A stretch of 64,000 nt of DNA from Pseudomonas fluorescens. GTDB taxonomy: Bacteria; Pseudomonadota; Gammaproteobacteria; Pseudomonadales; Pseudomonadaceae. Below, in pieces: positions 26,777 to 35,641 of the stretch (the first letter of the stretch is position 1; each line of letters starts with the position of its first letter). The stretch lies in the NCBI RefSeq assembly GCF_018614655.1, contig NZ_JAGGOG010000035.1, positions 1 through 64,000 of the forward strand, given 5' to 3'. A program made the position numbers and the translations under genes. Under the pieces are notes generated by a model. It worked only from the letters and a program-made list of their open reading frames with translations, searched no databases and was not told where the DNA came from.

Positions 26777-28141
26777 ATGCGCTTGCACCTGCTTAAGGCA
26801 ATACCGTTCGCTCTCGCCGCCAGTTTCGTACAGGCCCAAACATTGCCTCAGGCCATGCAGCAAGCGCTGGACGTGCACCCGGAAATTCAGGCCGGCGTGA
26901 ATAGCCGTTTGTCCGCCGACTACCAGCTCAAGGCTGCCAAGGGCGGCTACCTGCCGCGCGTGGATGCGCTCGCCGGGTATGGTCGTGAAGGCGTCGACAA
27001 CTCCACGACCCGTGCCACGAACCGTGCTAATGGCAGCTCCAAGGACTGGGACACTCTGACTCGAGGTGAGTCTAGTCTGCGTCTGCAACAAATGATTTTT
27101 GACGGTTTTGCCACCTCCAGCGAAGTGGGGCGTCAACAAGCCACCGTTAACTCCCGCGCCTACTCCTTGCTCGGCACTTCTGAACGCACCGGGCTGACCG
27201 TCGCCCAGGTCTATCTGGATGTGTTGACTCGCCGTGAGTTCGTGCGTCTGGCTGAAGATAACCTGCGCAACCACGAGCGTATCTACGACCAGATCCGGTT
27301 GCGCACCCAGCGCGGCGTGGGTAACGGCGCCGACCTGGATCAGGCCGAAGCCCGTTTGGCCCAGGCCCGAAACAACCTGATCACCGAACAGACCAACCTG
27401 TCTGATGCCCAGACCAACTACCTCAGTGCTGTTGGCCAGATGCCCGATCAATTGGAGCGTCCGGCCAGCTTCATGGCGATGCTGCCTGCCGACTTGAACG
27501 AAGCGCGCCGCCAGATGCTCGATAACAGCCCGATCCTGCGTTCGGCCGAGTCCGATATCGTTGCTGCCGAACAACAATACGAAGCCGCCAAGTCCGCGTT
27601 CTACCCGCGTTTTGATGCCGAACTGGGCACCAATGCCGACAACAACGTCGCCGGGGATCCTTCCCATACCAACGGCTGGGAAGCCATGGTGCGCATGCGT
27701 TTCAACCTGTTCGCCGGTGGCAGCAACAAGGCTGACCTGGAGTCCAAGTCCTACCAGTCCAACCAGGCCCTGGACATCCGTAACAACGCTCTGCGCGTGT
27801 TGAACGAGGAATTGGGCCTGGCTTGGAACGCTTTGAACAACGCGAATACCCAGGTGCCGATTGCCCAGCAATATGTCGATCACAGCACCAGTGTACGCAC
27901 CGCTTACCAGCAGCAATTCAGCCTGGGCCAACGGACTCTGCTCGATTTGCTCGACAGCGAGAACGAACTGTTCACTGCTTCCCGCCGACTGGAAGAAATC
28001 AAGAACATTCAGTTATTTACTCAATACCGAATCAAGGCGACCATGGGCGAATTGCTCAAGAGCCAGGGAGTGGTCGCACCAATGGCTTCCGTCGTGCAAA
28101 ACGATGTGAAGCCGAAAGTCCAACTGCCCGGGATGAATTGA
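26777..28141 (+). CDS. lapE: TolC-like outer-membrane protein LapE
   Basis: Outer-membrane channel of the LapA type I secretion system, 454 residues. A signal peptide (about 1-20, ending VQAQ) is followed by two TolC-type outer membrane efflux repeats rich in long helices (LPQAMQQALDVHPEI at the start, LGQRTLLDLLDSENELF in the second repeat). LapE forms the pore in which the LapA retention module remains plugged until LapG cleavage. GGGGA lies before the ATG. It is divergent from lapA and heads the lapEBC operon, with lapB 41 bp downstream. TolC-family identity is secure; the name follows from context. Confidence 0.92.
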   Translation: MRLHLLKAIPFALAASFVQAQTLPQAMQQALDVHPEIQAGVNSRLSADYQLKAAKGGYLPRVDALAGYGREGVDNSTTRATNRANGSSKDWDTLTRGESSLRLQQMIFDGFATSSEVGRQQATVNSRAYSLLGTSERTGLTVAQVYLDVLTRREFVRLAEDNLRNHERIYDQIRLRTQRGVGNGADLDQAEARLAQARNNLITEQTNLSDAQTNYLSAVGQMPDQLERPASFMAMLPADLNEARRQMLDNSPILRSAESDIVAAEQQYEAAKSAFYPRFDAELGTNADNNVAGDPSHTNGWEAMVRMRFNLFAGGSNKADLESKSYQSNQALDIRNNALRVLNEELGLAWNALNNANTQVPIAQQYVDHSTSVRTAYQQQFSLGQRTLLDLLDSENELFTASRRLEEIKNIQLFTQYRIKATMGELLKSQGVVAPMASVVQNDVKPKVQLPGMN

Positions 28142-28182
28142 GCTATTCCTTATAGACCCATCAGTTAGTCGAGAGTAGCCGC

Positions 28183-30339
28183 GTGGAATCCGAAGTCGGT
28201 CGAGTTCAACTCAGTCATGATCCACGCACGCTGCACGACGACCCGTTACTCGACGGGTTGTTGGCGCTCTGTGCCCTGCACCAGAAGACCGCCAGCGCGG
28301 CGATGCTGACCACCGGCCTGCCGTTGCCGTCGCAGCGCCTGAGTGCTGACTTGCTGGCTCGGGCTGCTGCCCGGGCCGGTTTGCAAGGGCGTTTGCTGCA
28401 ACGCAAGCTTGATTCGATTCCCGCTATCGCCATGCCCGCGCTGCTGTTGCTTAAAGACGGCCGCAGTGCCGTGTTGCTCGGTTGGCAGGGTGAAGATGAA
28501 GCTCAGGTACTGCTCAGCGAAAGCGACGGTGGCGAAACCATCGTCAAGCGCGAAGCATTGGCCGATGACTACATTGGCAAAGTGTTCTTCGCCCAACCCC
28601 AGCACAAGTTCGACGTCAGCCACGGCACCCTGATTCCCCGGGCCCGTTCCTGGTTTCGCGACACCCTCAAGCGTTCGCGCTGGCTCTACGCCGACGCCAT
28701 CGCCGCCAGCTTCCTGATCAACATCATCGCCATGGCTGCGCCATTGTTCGTGATGAACGTCTACGACCGCGTGGTGCCGAACCAGGCCACCGCGACTCTG
28801 TGGGTGTTGGCCACCGGCATCATCATCGCCTACATCTTCGACCTGATCCTCAAGAGCCTGCGCAGTCTGTGCCTGGATTTGGCCGGCAAGAAAACCGACC
28901 TGATCATCTCGGCCACGCTGTTCGAGCGGATTGTCGGCATGTCAATGAAGTACCGCCCGGCGCGGGTCGGCAGCTTTGCCCAGAACATCCACGAATTTCA
29001 GAGCCTGCGGGACTTCCTCGCATCCCTGACCCTGACCAGCCTGATCGACCTGCCGTTCACCCTGCTGATTTTCCTGGTGATCGCCATGCTTGGCGGGCAT
29101 CTGGTGTGGATCCCGATGTTGGCGTTCCCGATTGCTCTGGTCATCGGCTACCTGCTGCAAAAGCCGCTGGTGGCCACCATGGAGCGCACCATGGCCCTGG
29201 CGTCCGAGCGCCAGTCGAGCCTGATCGAAACCCTGGCCGGGCTGGATGCGGTCAAGGTCAACAACGCTGAAAGCGAACGCCAGTACCAGTGGGAACAAAC
29301 CATTGGCACCCTCAGCCGCCTTGAACTGCGGGTGAAAATGCTCTCCGGGCTGTCGATGAACATCACCCTGCTGATCCAGCAATTGGCGGGTGTGATCATG
29401 ATCGTCTTCGGGGTCTATCAGATCATTGGCGGCAACCTCAGCATGGGCGGCCTGATTGCCTGCTACATGCTCAGTGGCCGCGCCCTCAGCCCGCTGGCCT
29501 CGTTGTCGGGCCTGATGACCCGCTACCAGCAAGCCAAGGTCACCATGGTCTCCACCGACCAGATGATGGAGCTGCCCCAGGAGCGCAACTTCGAAGAGCG
29601 CCCCCTGAGCCGCCGTACCCTGCAAGGCGCCATCGAATGCCGGGGTATGAACTTTACCTACCCCAACCAGCAGAACATGGCGCTCAAGAACATCAACCTG
29701 ATCATCAAGCCCGGGGAGAAGATCGGCATCATCGGACGCAGCGGCTCGGGTAAAAGCTCCCTGGCCAAGCTGATCGTCGGTCTCTACCAGCCCGACTCCG
29801 GCGCCCTGCTGGTGGACGGTGTGGACATCCGCCAGATCGACGTCAGCGAACTGCGCCACAACGTTGGCTACGTGCCGCAAGACATCCAACTGCTGGCCGG
29901 TACCCTGCGCGATAACCTGGTCTCCGGCGCCCGTTACGTCGAAGACGAACTGGTGCTGCAAGCCGCCGAGCTGGCGGGCGTCCATGAATTTGCCCGCCTG
30001 CACCCCCAGGGCTATGAGCTGCAAGTGGGTGAGCGTGGTCAGAACCTCTCCGGCGGCCAGCGACAGAACGTCGCCCTGGCCCGTGCCTTGCTGCTCAACC
30101 CGCCCATCCTGCTGCTGGATGAACCCACCAGCGCCATGGACAACACCGGTGAAGAGCGCCTGAAGCAGCGCCTGCAATCGGTGATAGAGAACAAGACCGT
30201 GGTGCTGGTGACGCACCGGGCGTCGTTACTGTCCCTGGTGGACCGTTTGTTGGTGATCGACCGTGGGCAAATCCTTGCGGATGGCCCGAAAGCCGTGGTG
30301 ATGGAAGCGTTGAAGAAGGGGCAGATCAGTGTTGCGTAA
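28183..30339 (+). CDS. lapB: Type I secretion ABC exporter LapB
   Basis: Inner-membrane ABC transporter/permease of 718 residues. It has an N-terminal C39-like domain without the protease catalytic set (1 to about 150), a six-helix membrane domain (about 165-450) and an ATPase domain with Walker A GRSGSGKSS (near 520), signature LSGGQ and Walker B ILLLDEPTS. The C39-like domain marks exporters of RTX adhesins that do not cleave a leader. The start is a GTG at 28183. It overlaps lapC by 11 bases, so translation is coupled. Substrate: LapA, by context. Confidence 0.93.
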   Translation: MESEVGRVQLSHDPRTLHDDPLLDGLLALCALHQKTASAAMLTTGLPLPSQRLSADLLARAAARAGLQGRLLQRKLDSIPAIAMPALLLLKDGRSAVLLGWQGEDEAQVLLSESDGGETIVKREALADDYIGKVFFAQPQHKFDVSHGTLIPRARSWFRDTLKRSRWLYADAIAASFLINIIAMAAPLFVMNVYDRVVPNQATATLWVLATGIIIAYIFDLILKSLRSLCLDLAGKKTDLIISATLFERIVGMSMKYRPARVGSFAQNIHEFQSLRDFLASLTLTSLIDLPFTLLIFLVIAMLGGHLVWIPMLAFPIALVIGYLLQKPLVATMERTMALASERQSSLIETLAGLDAVKVNNAESERQYQWEQTIGTLSRLELRVKMLSGLSMNITLLIQQLAGVIMIVFGVYQIIGGNLSMGGLIACYMLSGRALSPLASLSGLMTRYQQAKVTMVSTDQMMELPQERNFEERPLSRRTLQGAIECRGMNFTYPNQQNMALKNINLIIKPGEKIGIIGRSGSGKSSLAKLIVGLYQPDSGALLVDGVDIRQIDVSELRHNVGYVPQDIQLLAGTLRDNLVSGARYVEDELVLQAAELAGVHEFARLHPQGYELQVGERGQNLSGGQRQNVALARALLLNPPILLLDEPTSAMDNTGEERLKQRLQSVIENKTVVLVTHRASLLSLVDRLLVIDRGQILADGPKAVVMEALKKGQISVA

Positions 30340-31690
30340 ATTCAAGGACGCGGTCCGTCGCTATTTCATCGGCTCCGACTCGCTGGACGGCCAGCCACTG
30401 CCTGAGGTCAAGAAGGCCCTGATCGAAGATGCTCCCCGCGTGGTGCGTCTGACCATCTGGGGCATCATCGGGTTTTTCCTGTGCATGCTGCTGTGGTCCG
30501 GTTTTGCCAAGATCGATGAAGTGACCCGTGGCGATGGCAAGGCCATTCCCTCTTCCAAACTGCAGAAAATCCAGAACCTGGAAGGCGGCATCGTTGCTGA
30601 GTTGTACGTCAAGGAAGGGCAGATTGTTGACGCCGGCGCGCCGCTGATTCGCCTCGACGACACTCGGTTCGTGTCCAACGCCGGGGAAACCGAAGCCCAG
30701 CGCCTGTCCCTGCTGCTGCGTATCGAGCGCTTGAGTGCCCAGGTCGAAGACCGGCCGCTGAGCATCCCCGAGGACGTGCGTACTGCCGCGCCGAGCCAGG
30801 CCATCAGCGAGCAATCGCTGTACGAAAGCCGTCGCCAGCAGTTCAAGGACGAAATCGGTGGTTTGCAGGAGCAACTGACGCAACGTCAGCAGGAACTGCG
30901 TGAGTATTCCTCCAAGCAGAGCCAATACCGCAACCAGTTGTCATTGCAGCGCCAGGAAATCAACATGTCCGAACCCCTGGTCGCCCAGGGTGCGGTGTCG
31001 CCGGTAGAAGTGCTGCGCCTCAAGCGCGCGGAAATGGAAACCCGTGGGCAACTGGACGCCACCACCCTGGCGATCCCCCGCGCCGACTCGGCGATCAAGG
31101 AAGTGCAGCGCAAGATCGACGAGACGCGCGGCAAGTACCGCAGTGAAGCCCTGACCCAACTCAACGAAGCCCGCACCGACCTGAACAAGGCCCAGGCCAC
31201 CGGCAAAGCCCTGGAAGATCGGGTCAGCCGGACCCTGGTGACCTCGCCGGTGCGCGGGATCGTCAAGCAACTGCTGGTCAACACCATCGGTGGCGTGATC
31301 CAGCCGGGCAGCGACATGGTGGAAATCGTGCCGTTGGACGACACCTTGCTGGTGGAGGCCAAAATCCGCCCGCAAGACATTGCCTTCCTGCACCCTGGGC
31401 AGGAAGCGGTGGTCAAGTTCACCGCCTATGACTACACCATCTACGGTGGCCTGAAAGCCAAGCTGGAACGCATCGGTGCGGACACCATCACCGACGAAGA
31501 CAAGAAAACCACCTACTACATGATCACCCTGCGCACCGACAGCAGCCACCTGGGCACGGACGAGAAGCCGCTGTTGATCATCCCGGGCATGGTGGCGTCG
31601 GTGGACATCATCACCGGTAAGAAAACGATCCTCAGCTACCTGCTCAAGCCGATCATCAAGGCCCGGGCCGAGGCGTTGCACGAGCGCTAA
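30329..31690 (+). CDS. lapC: Membrane-fusion protein LapC (HlyD family)
   Basis: Periplasmic adaptor of 453 residues that links LapB to LapE. It has a short cytoplasmic N-terminus, one membrane segment (about 40-58, IWGIIGFFLCMLLW), a lipoyl-like half-motif (IQNLEGGIVAELYVKEGQIV), a long coiled-coil hairpin (about 120-300), the second lipoyl half with VTSPVRGIVKQL, and a beta-barrel end. The GTG start lies inside the lapB end. Length and layout are standard for HlyD-type adaptors of RTX adhesin exporters. Confidence 0.93.
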   Translation: MLRKFKDAVRRYFIGSDSLDGQPLPEVKKALIEDAPRVVRLTIWGIIGFFLCMLLWSGFAKIDEVTRGDGKAIPSSKLQKIQNLEGGIVAELYVKEGQIVDAGAPLIRLDDTRFVSNAGETEAQRLSLLLRIERLSAQVEDRPLSIPEDVRTAAPSQAISEQSLYESRRQQFKDEIGGLQEQLTQRQQELREYSSKQSQYRNQLSLQRQEINMSEPLVAQGAVSPVEVLRLKRAEMETRGQLDATTLAIPRADSAIKEVQRKIDETRGKYRSEALTQLNEARTDLNKAQATGKALEDRVSRTLVTSPVRGIVKQLLVNTIGGVIQPGSDMVEIVPLDDTLLVEAKIRPQDIAFLHPGQEAVVKFTAYDYTIYGGLKAKLERIGADTITDEDKKTTYYMITLRTDSSHLGTDEKPLLIIPGMVASVDIITGKKTILSYLLKPIIKARAEALHER

Positions 31691-31701
31691 TCACCCGATT
31701 C

Positions 31702-31839
31702 CTGTAGCCGCTGCCGAGGCACGGCTGCGATGGGCTGTAGCCGCTGACGAGGTACGAGGCTGCGATGCGTGTCCGCAGGACCGCCCCTTGGGGTCGCTTC
31801 GCAACCCATCGCAGCCTCGTACCTCGGCAGCGGCTACAG
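31702..31839. repeat. Intergenic palindromic repeat, family 1
   Basis: Arms TGTAGCCGCTGACGAGGTAC… (from 31736) and the matching right arm ending GCAGCGGCTACAG at 31839 form a long inverted repeat with about 35-40 bp loop; an extra partial left arm precedes it at 31702. The same family occurs at 36590, 46319 and 60646. In place after lapC it may act as a transcription terminator or mRNA-stabilising hairpin. Confidence 0.8.
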
Positions 31840-31851
31840 AGACTTACTGTA

Positions 31852-31898
31852 TATAGATATTCATTAACGGTATTTAAACTGCCGTTCTTATATCTATA
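31852..31898. promoter_or_regulatory. Nested inverted repeat in dioxygenase promoter
   Basis: TATAGATAT (31852-31860) pairs with ATATCTATA (31890-31898). Inside it AACGG (31866-31870) pairs with CCGTT (31882-31886) about almost the same centre. It lies 34-80 bp upstream of the dioxygenase ATG in an AT-rich promoter region, so an operator for the operon regulator is likely. Which protein binds is unknown. Confidence 0.45.
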
Positions 31899-31931
31899 AA
31901 GTCACTCTCCTGACCGCCCGGGAGTGATTTC

Positions 31932-32825
31932 ATGTCCGCCACCTCTGTTGCCCCAACCGCCGCCCACGCCGCCCAAACCTTCGACATCCGCCCATTTCCC
32001 GGCAGCGTCGGCGTTGAGATCATTGGCCTGGACCTGTCCCGGCCGGTCAACGACCAGGACTTCGCCCGCGTCCATCGCGCGCATCTGGACCACCATGTCG
32101 TGGTGTTCCGAGACCAACGCATCACCCCCGAACAACAGATCGCCTTCAGCCGCCGCTTCGGCGTGCTGCAAATCCACGTGCTCAAACAGTTCCTGCTGGC
32201 CAACCACCCGGAAATCCTCATCGTCTCCAACATCATCGAAAACGGCCAATCCATCGGCCTGGGAGACGCCGGCAAGTTCTGGCATTCGGACCTGTCCTAT
32301 AAGGAGCTGCCGAGCCTGGGCTCCATGCTCCACGCCCAGGAGCTGCCGTCCGAAGGTGGCGACACCCTGTTCGCCGACATGCACAAAGCCTGGGACCAAC
32401 TGCCCGCGCACCTGCGCAAGGCGGTTGAGGGGCGCAGCGCCGCTCACTCCTACACGGCGCGTTACAGCGAGACCAAATTCGAAGGCAACTGGCGCCCGAC
32501 CCTGACGCCTGAGCAGCTTGCCCAAGTGGCTGAAGTGGTGCATCCGGTCGTGCGCACCCACCCGGAAAACGGCCGCAAGGCCTTGTTCGTCAGCGAAGGC
32601 TTCACCACGCGCATCGTCGGCCTGCCGGAAGACGAAAGTTGCGACCTGCTGGCTCAGCTCTACGCCCACAGCGTGCTGCCGGAAAACATCTACCGCCATC
32701 AATGGCAGCCCCACGACCTGGTGTTCTGGGACAACCGTTCGCTGGTCCACTTGGCTGCCGGCTGCCCAAGCCACCTGCGCCGCAAGCTGTACCGCACCAC
32801 CATCCAGGGCGACGCGCCTTTCTGA
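31932..32825 (+). CDS. TauD/TfdA-family 2-oxoglutarate-dependent dioxygenase
   Basis: Fe(II)/2-oxoglutarate dioxygenase of 297 residues. The iron-binding triad is visible as H118 and D120 (FWHSD) and H273 (SLVHLAAG); R288, 15 residues after the last histidine, fits the 2-oxoglutarate-binding arginine of TauD. The family hydroxylates sulfonates, sulfate esters, phenoxyacetates and similar compounds. Downstream, a substrate-binding protein, an ATPase and a permease form an importer of the nitrate/sulfonate/taurine class, so the enzyme probably cleaves the imported compound. The gene order (dioxygenase first) differs from tauABCD and the sequence is not clearly TauD, so taurine is not assumed. 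GGGAG precedes the ATG. Confidence 0.85.
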   Translation: MSATSVAPTAAHAAQTFDIRPFPGSVGVEIIGLDLSRPVNDQDFARVHRAHLDHHVVVFRDQRITPEQQIAFSRRFGVLQIHVLKQFLLANHPEILIVSNIIENGQSIGLGDAGKFWHSDLSYKELPSLGSMLHAQELPSEGGDTLFADMHKAWDQLPAHLRKAVEGRSAAHSYTARYSETKFEGNWRPTLTPEQLAQVAEVVHPVVRTHPENGRKALFVSEGFTTRIVGLPEDESCDLLAQLYAHSVLPENIYRHQWQPHDLVFWDNRSLVHLAAGCPSHLRRKLYRTTIQGDAPF

Positions 32826-32839
32826 ACCGGAGCACGACC

Positions 32840-33865
32840 ATGTCCAAGAAAATCCCATTCACACGACTGGCCGCCACCCTTGGTTTGGGTGTCAGCCTGC
32901 TGGCCGGCAGCCTGATCGCACCGGCCGCCGCCCAGGCTGAAGGCGAGATTCGCATCGCCGAGCAGTTCGGCATCGTCTATCTGCTGCTCAACGTGGTGCG
33001 CGACCAGAACCTGATCGAGAAATACGGTAAGCAGGAAGGTATCGACATCAAGGTCGACTGGACTCAGCTATCCGGTGGGGCAGCGGTCAACGACGCACTG
33101 CTCTCCGGCTCCATCGACATCGCCGGTGCCGGCGTCGGGCCGCTGTTGACCATCTGGGATCGCACCCATGGCAAGCAAAACGTCAAGGCGGTGGCGTCCC
33201 TGGGCAACTTCCCTTATTACCTGGTGAGCAACAACCCCAAGGTCAAGACCATCGCTGACTTCACCGAAAAAGACCGCATTGCCGTACCGGCCGTCGGCGT
33301 TTCCGTGCAGTCGCGCTTTCTGCAATACGCCGCTGCCAAACAGTGGGGCGACAAGGAATTCAATCGCCTGGACAAGTACACCGTGGCCGTTCCGCACCCG
33401 GACGCCACTGCTGCGCTGATTGCCGGTGGCACCGAATTGACGGGGCATTTCTCCAACCCGCCGTTCCAGGAGCAGGCCCTGACCAACCCTAATGTGCATG
33501 TGGTCCTCAACTCCTACGACGTCCTTGGCCCAAACTCGCCGACGGTATTGTTCGCCACCGAGAAATTCCGCAACGACAACCCGAAAACCTACAAGGCTTT
33601 CATCGAAGCCCTGACCGAAGCCGCGCAATTCGCCCAGAACGACAAAGGCGCCGCCGCCGATACCTACATCCGCGTGACCAAGGCCAAGATCGACCGTGCC
33701 GAATTGTTGAAAATCATTGATAACCCGCAATTCGAGTTCAGCGTTACGCCAAAAAATACTTACCCGTTGGCGGAGTTCCTCTACCGTGTGGGGGCGATCA
33801 AGAACAAACCTGAATCGTGGAAGGATTACTTCTTCCAGGATGCCAAGCCGTTGCAAGGGAGCTGA
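32840..33865 (+). CDS. ABC importer substrate-binding protein (sulfonate/nitrate class)
   Basis: Periplasmic binding protein of 341 residues with a signal peptide (about 1-33, ending PAAAQAEG). The mature part begins EIRIAEQFGIVYLLLNVVRD and continues with NMT1/SsuA-like segments (LSGSIDIAGAGVGPLLTIWD, GVSVQSRFLQYAA). This class delivers sulfonates, nitrate, taurine or pyrimidine precursors. The ATG at 32840 (CGGAGCACGACC upstream) is 14 bp after the dioxygenase stop; longer in-frame starts run into the dioxygenase gene. The ligand cannot be read. Confidence 0.85.
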   Translation: MSKKIPFTRLAATLGLGVSLLAGSLIAPAAAQAEGEIRIAEQFGIVYLLLNVVRDQNLIEKYGKQEGIDIKVDWTQLSGGAAVNDALLSGSIDIAGAGVGPLLTIWDRTHGKQNVKAVASLGNFPYYLVSNNPKVKTIADFTEKDRIAVPAVGVSVQSRFLQYAAAKQWGDKEFNRLDKYTVAVPHPDATAALIAGGTELTGHFSNPPFQEQALTNPNVHVVLNSYDVLGPNSPTVLFATEKFRNDNPKTYKAFIEALTEAAQFAQNDKGAAADTYIRVTKAKIDRAELLKIIDNPQFEFSVTPKNTYPLAEFLYRVGAIKNKPESWKDYFFQDAKPLQGS

Positions 33866-33866
33866 G

Positions 33867-34718
33867 ATGAACGCTCCCTTGCAAGGCCACACGGCCAGCA
33901 ACCTGAGTACCCCCGAAGCGCTGCTCTCGGTGGACCATGTCAGCCTTGAATACCGCACCCCCGAGCGGGTGGTGCGGGCCACTCACCAAGTCAGTTTCGA
34001 GATCGACCCGGCCGACCGTTTTGTGTTGCTGGGCCCTTCGGGCTGCGGTAAATCCACGCTGCTCAAGTCTGTCGCCGGCTTTATCAAACCCTGCGAAGGC
34101 GAGATCCGTTTACTGGGGCAAAAAGTCGAGCAACCGGGCCCGGATCGCATCGTGGTGTTCCAGGAATTCGACCAGTTACCACCGTGGAAAACCGTCAAAC
34201 AGAACGTCATGTTCCCGCTGCTCGCCTCCAAAACCCTCAAGCGCCGCGAGGCCGAGGAGCGGGCGCTGCACTACCTGGAAAAAGTTGGCCTCACGGCTTT
34301 CGCCGATGCTTATCCGCATACCCTTTCCGGTGGCATGAAAGCGCGCGTGGCAATTGCCCGAGCCTTGGCCATGCAGCCGAAAATCCTGCTGATGGACGAA
34401 CCCTTCGCCGCCCTCGACGCCCTGACTCGCCGCAAGATGCAGGAAGAATTGCTGCTGCTCTGGGAGGAGGTGCGCTTCACCCTGTTGTTCGTGACCCACT
34501 CCATCGAAGAAGCACTGGTGGTGGGCAATCGCATTTTGTTGCTGTCGCCTCATCCGGGGCGTGTACGAGCGGAAATTCACAGCCATCAATACGACCTGCA
34601 CAGCCTCGGCGGTGTGGAATTTCAGGCCTCGGCGCGGCGTATTCATCGGCTGTTGTTTGATGAAGCACCTGAAGCTGAAACCGAATTGGGTTTTGCCGAT
34701 ATCCGCATCGCTTATTGA
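33867..34718 (+). CDS. ABC importer ATPase (SsuB/TauB class)
   Basis: Cytoplasmic ATP-binding subunit of 283 residues. Walker A is GPSGCGKST, Q-loop VFQEFDQLPPW, signature LSGGMKAR, Walker B ILLMDEPFAALD, and the switch histidine lies in FVTHSIEEA, all in canonical order. The short C-terminal extension after about residue 230 is usual for this class. The ATG at 33867 starts one base after the substrate-binding protein stop, showing translational coupling. Confidence 0.9.
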   Translation: MNAPLQGHTASNLSTPEALLSVDHVSLEYRTPERVVRATHQVSFEIDPADRFVLLGPSGCGKSTLLKSVAGFIKPCEGEIRLLGQKVEQPGPDRIVVFQEFDQLPPWKTVKQNVMFPLLASKTLKRREAEERALHYLEKVGLTAFADAYPHTLSGGMKARVAIARALAMQPKILLMDEPFAALDALTRRKMQEELLLLWEEVRFTLLFVTHSIEEALVVGNRILLLSPHPGRVRAEIHSHQYDLHSLGGVEFQASARRIHRLLFDEAPEAETELGFADIRIAY

Positions 34719-34730
34719 AGGGTTGTCCCC

Positions 34731-35579
34731 ATGCGCCAGGAATATGAAATCACTCTCGAGCCGTTGCCCGGCGTTCGCGTAGAACGCGAGTTGCCGTTGC
34801 GCCAGCGCCTGTGGCAACAAGGCTGGTTGCGCAAAAGCCTGATCCTGATCGTGCTCGCCATTCTTTGGGAAGCGGCGGCGCGTTATCAGAACAACGACCT
34901 GCTGTTACCCAGCTTTTTGCAGACCTTCCATGCCTTCTACGACGGCATCGCCAGTGGGGAGTTGTTGAGCAAAGTCAGCATCTCGCTGGTGGTGCTGATC
35001 AAGGGCTACTTGATCGGTATCGTCCTGGCGTTTGCCCTGACCACGCTGGCCGTGTCGACTCAGTTAGGACGCGACCTGCTGAGCACCCTGACCTCGATGT
35101 TCAACCCGCTGCCGGCGATTGCCTTGTTGCCTCTGGCGTTGCTGTGGTTTGGCTTGGGGCAGAACAGCCTGATTTTCGTGTTGGTGCATTCGGTGCTGTG
35201 GGCCTTGGCCCTTAACACCTATTCGGGGTTCCTCGGTGTCTCGGAAACCCTGCGCATGGCCGGGCGCAACTACGGCCTCAAGGGCATGCGTTTTGTACTG
35301 TTCATCCTGATCCCGGCGGCGCTGCCGTCGATTCTTGCGGGGCTGAAGATCGGCTGGGCTTTTGCCTGGCGTACGCTGATCGCTGCCGAGCTGGTGTTCG
35401 GCGCCACCAGCGGCAAGGGTGGGTTGGGCTGGTACATCTTCCAGAACCGCAACGAGCTGTACACCGACAAGGTGTTTGCCGGGTTGGCGGTGGTGATCCT
35501 GATTGGCTTGCTGGTGGAAAACCTGGTGTTTGACACCCTTGAGCGGGTCACGGTGAAGCGTTGGGGCATGCAGCGCTGA
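34731..35579 (+). CDS. ABC importer permease (SsuC/TauC class)
   Basis: Inner-membrane permease of 282 residues with about six membrane segments and the BPD-transport EAA-type loop (SETLRMAGRNYGLKGMRF). It completes the importer with the preceding two genes. The ATG at 34731 is 12 bp after the ATPase stop, with AAGGG upstream. The N-terminal 35 residues are a charged cytoplasmic extension. Confidence 0.9.
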   Translation: MRQEYEITLEPLPGVRVERELPLRQRLWQQGWLRKSLILIVLAILWEAAARYQNNDLLLPSFLQTFHAFYDGIASGELLSKVSISLVVLIKGYLIGIVLAFALTTLAVSTQLGRDLLSTLTSMFNPLPAIALLPLALLWFGLGQNSLIFVLVHSVLWALALNTYSGFLGVSETLRMAGRNYGLKGMRFVLFILIPAALPSILAGLKIGWAFAWRTLIAAELVFGATSGKGGLGWYIFQNRNELYTDKVFAGLAVVILIGLLVENLVFDTLERVTVKRWGMQR

Positions 35580-35641
35580 AGTCGGTTGAATGCTGCTACG
35601 ATTGCACGCAGTTCACTCCCGACTGATCACGAGTGCTTGGC

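Noticed and set aside
28942..30216. Long minus-strand frame within lapB, and similar long frames opposite pga genes and lapD
   Set aside because: These are shadows of GC-rich coding genes: codon use and products are unlike proteins, and each lies wholly inside a well-supported gene.
31932..32825. Calling the dioxygenase TauD or AtsK specifically
   Set aside because: The iron-binding residues fit the whole family, but gene order and sequence do not clearly match either characterised system.
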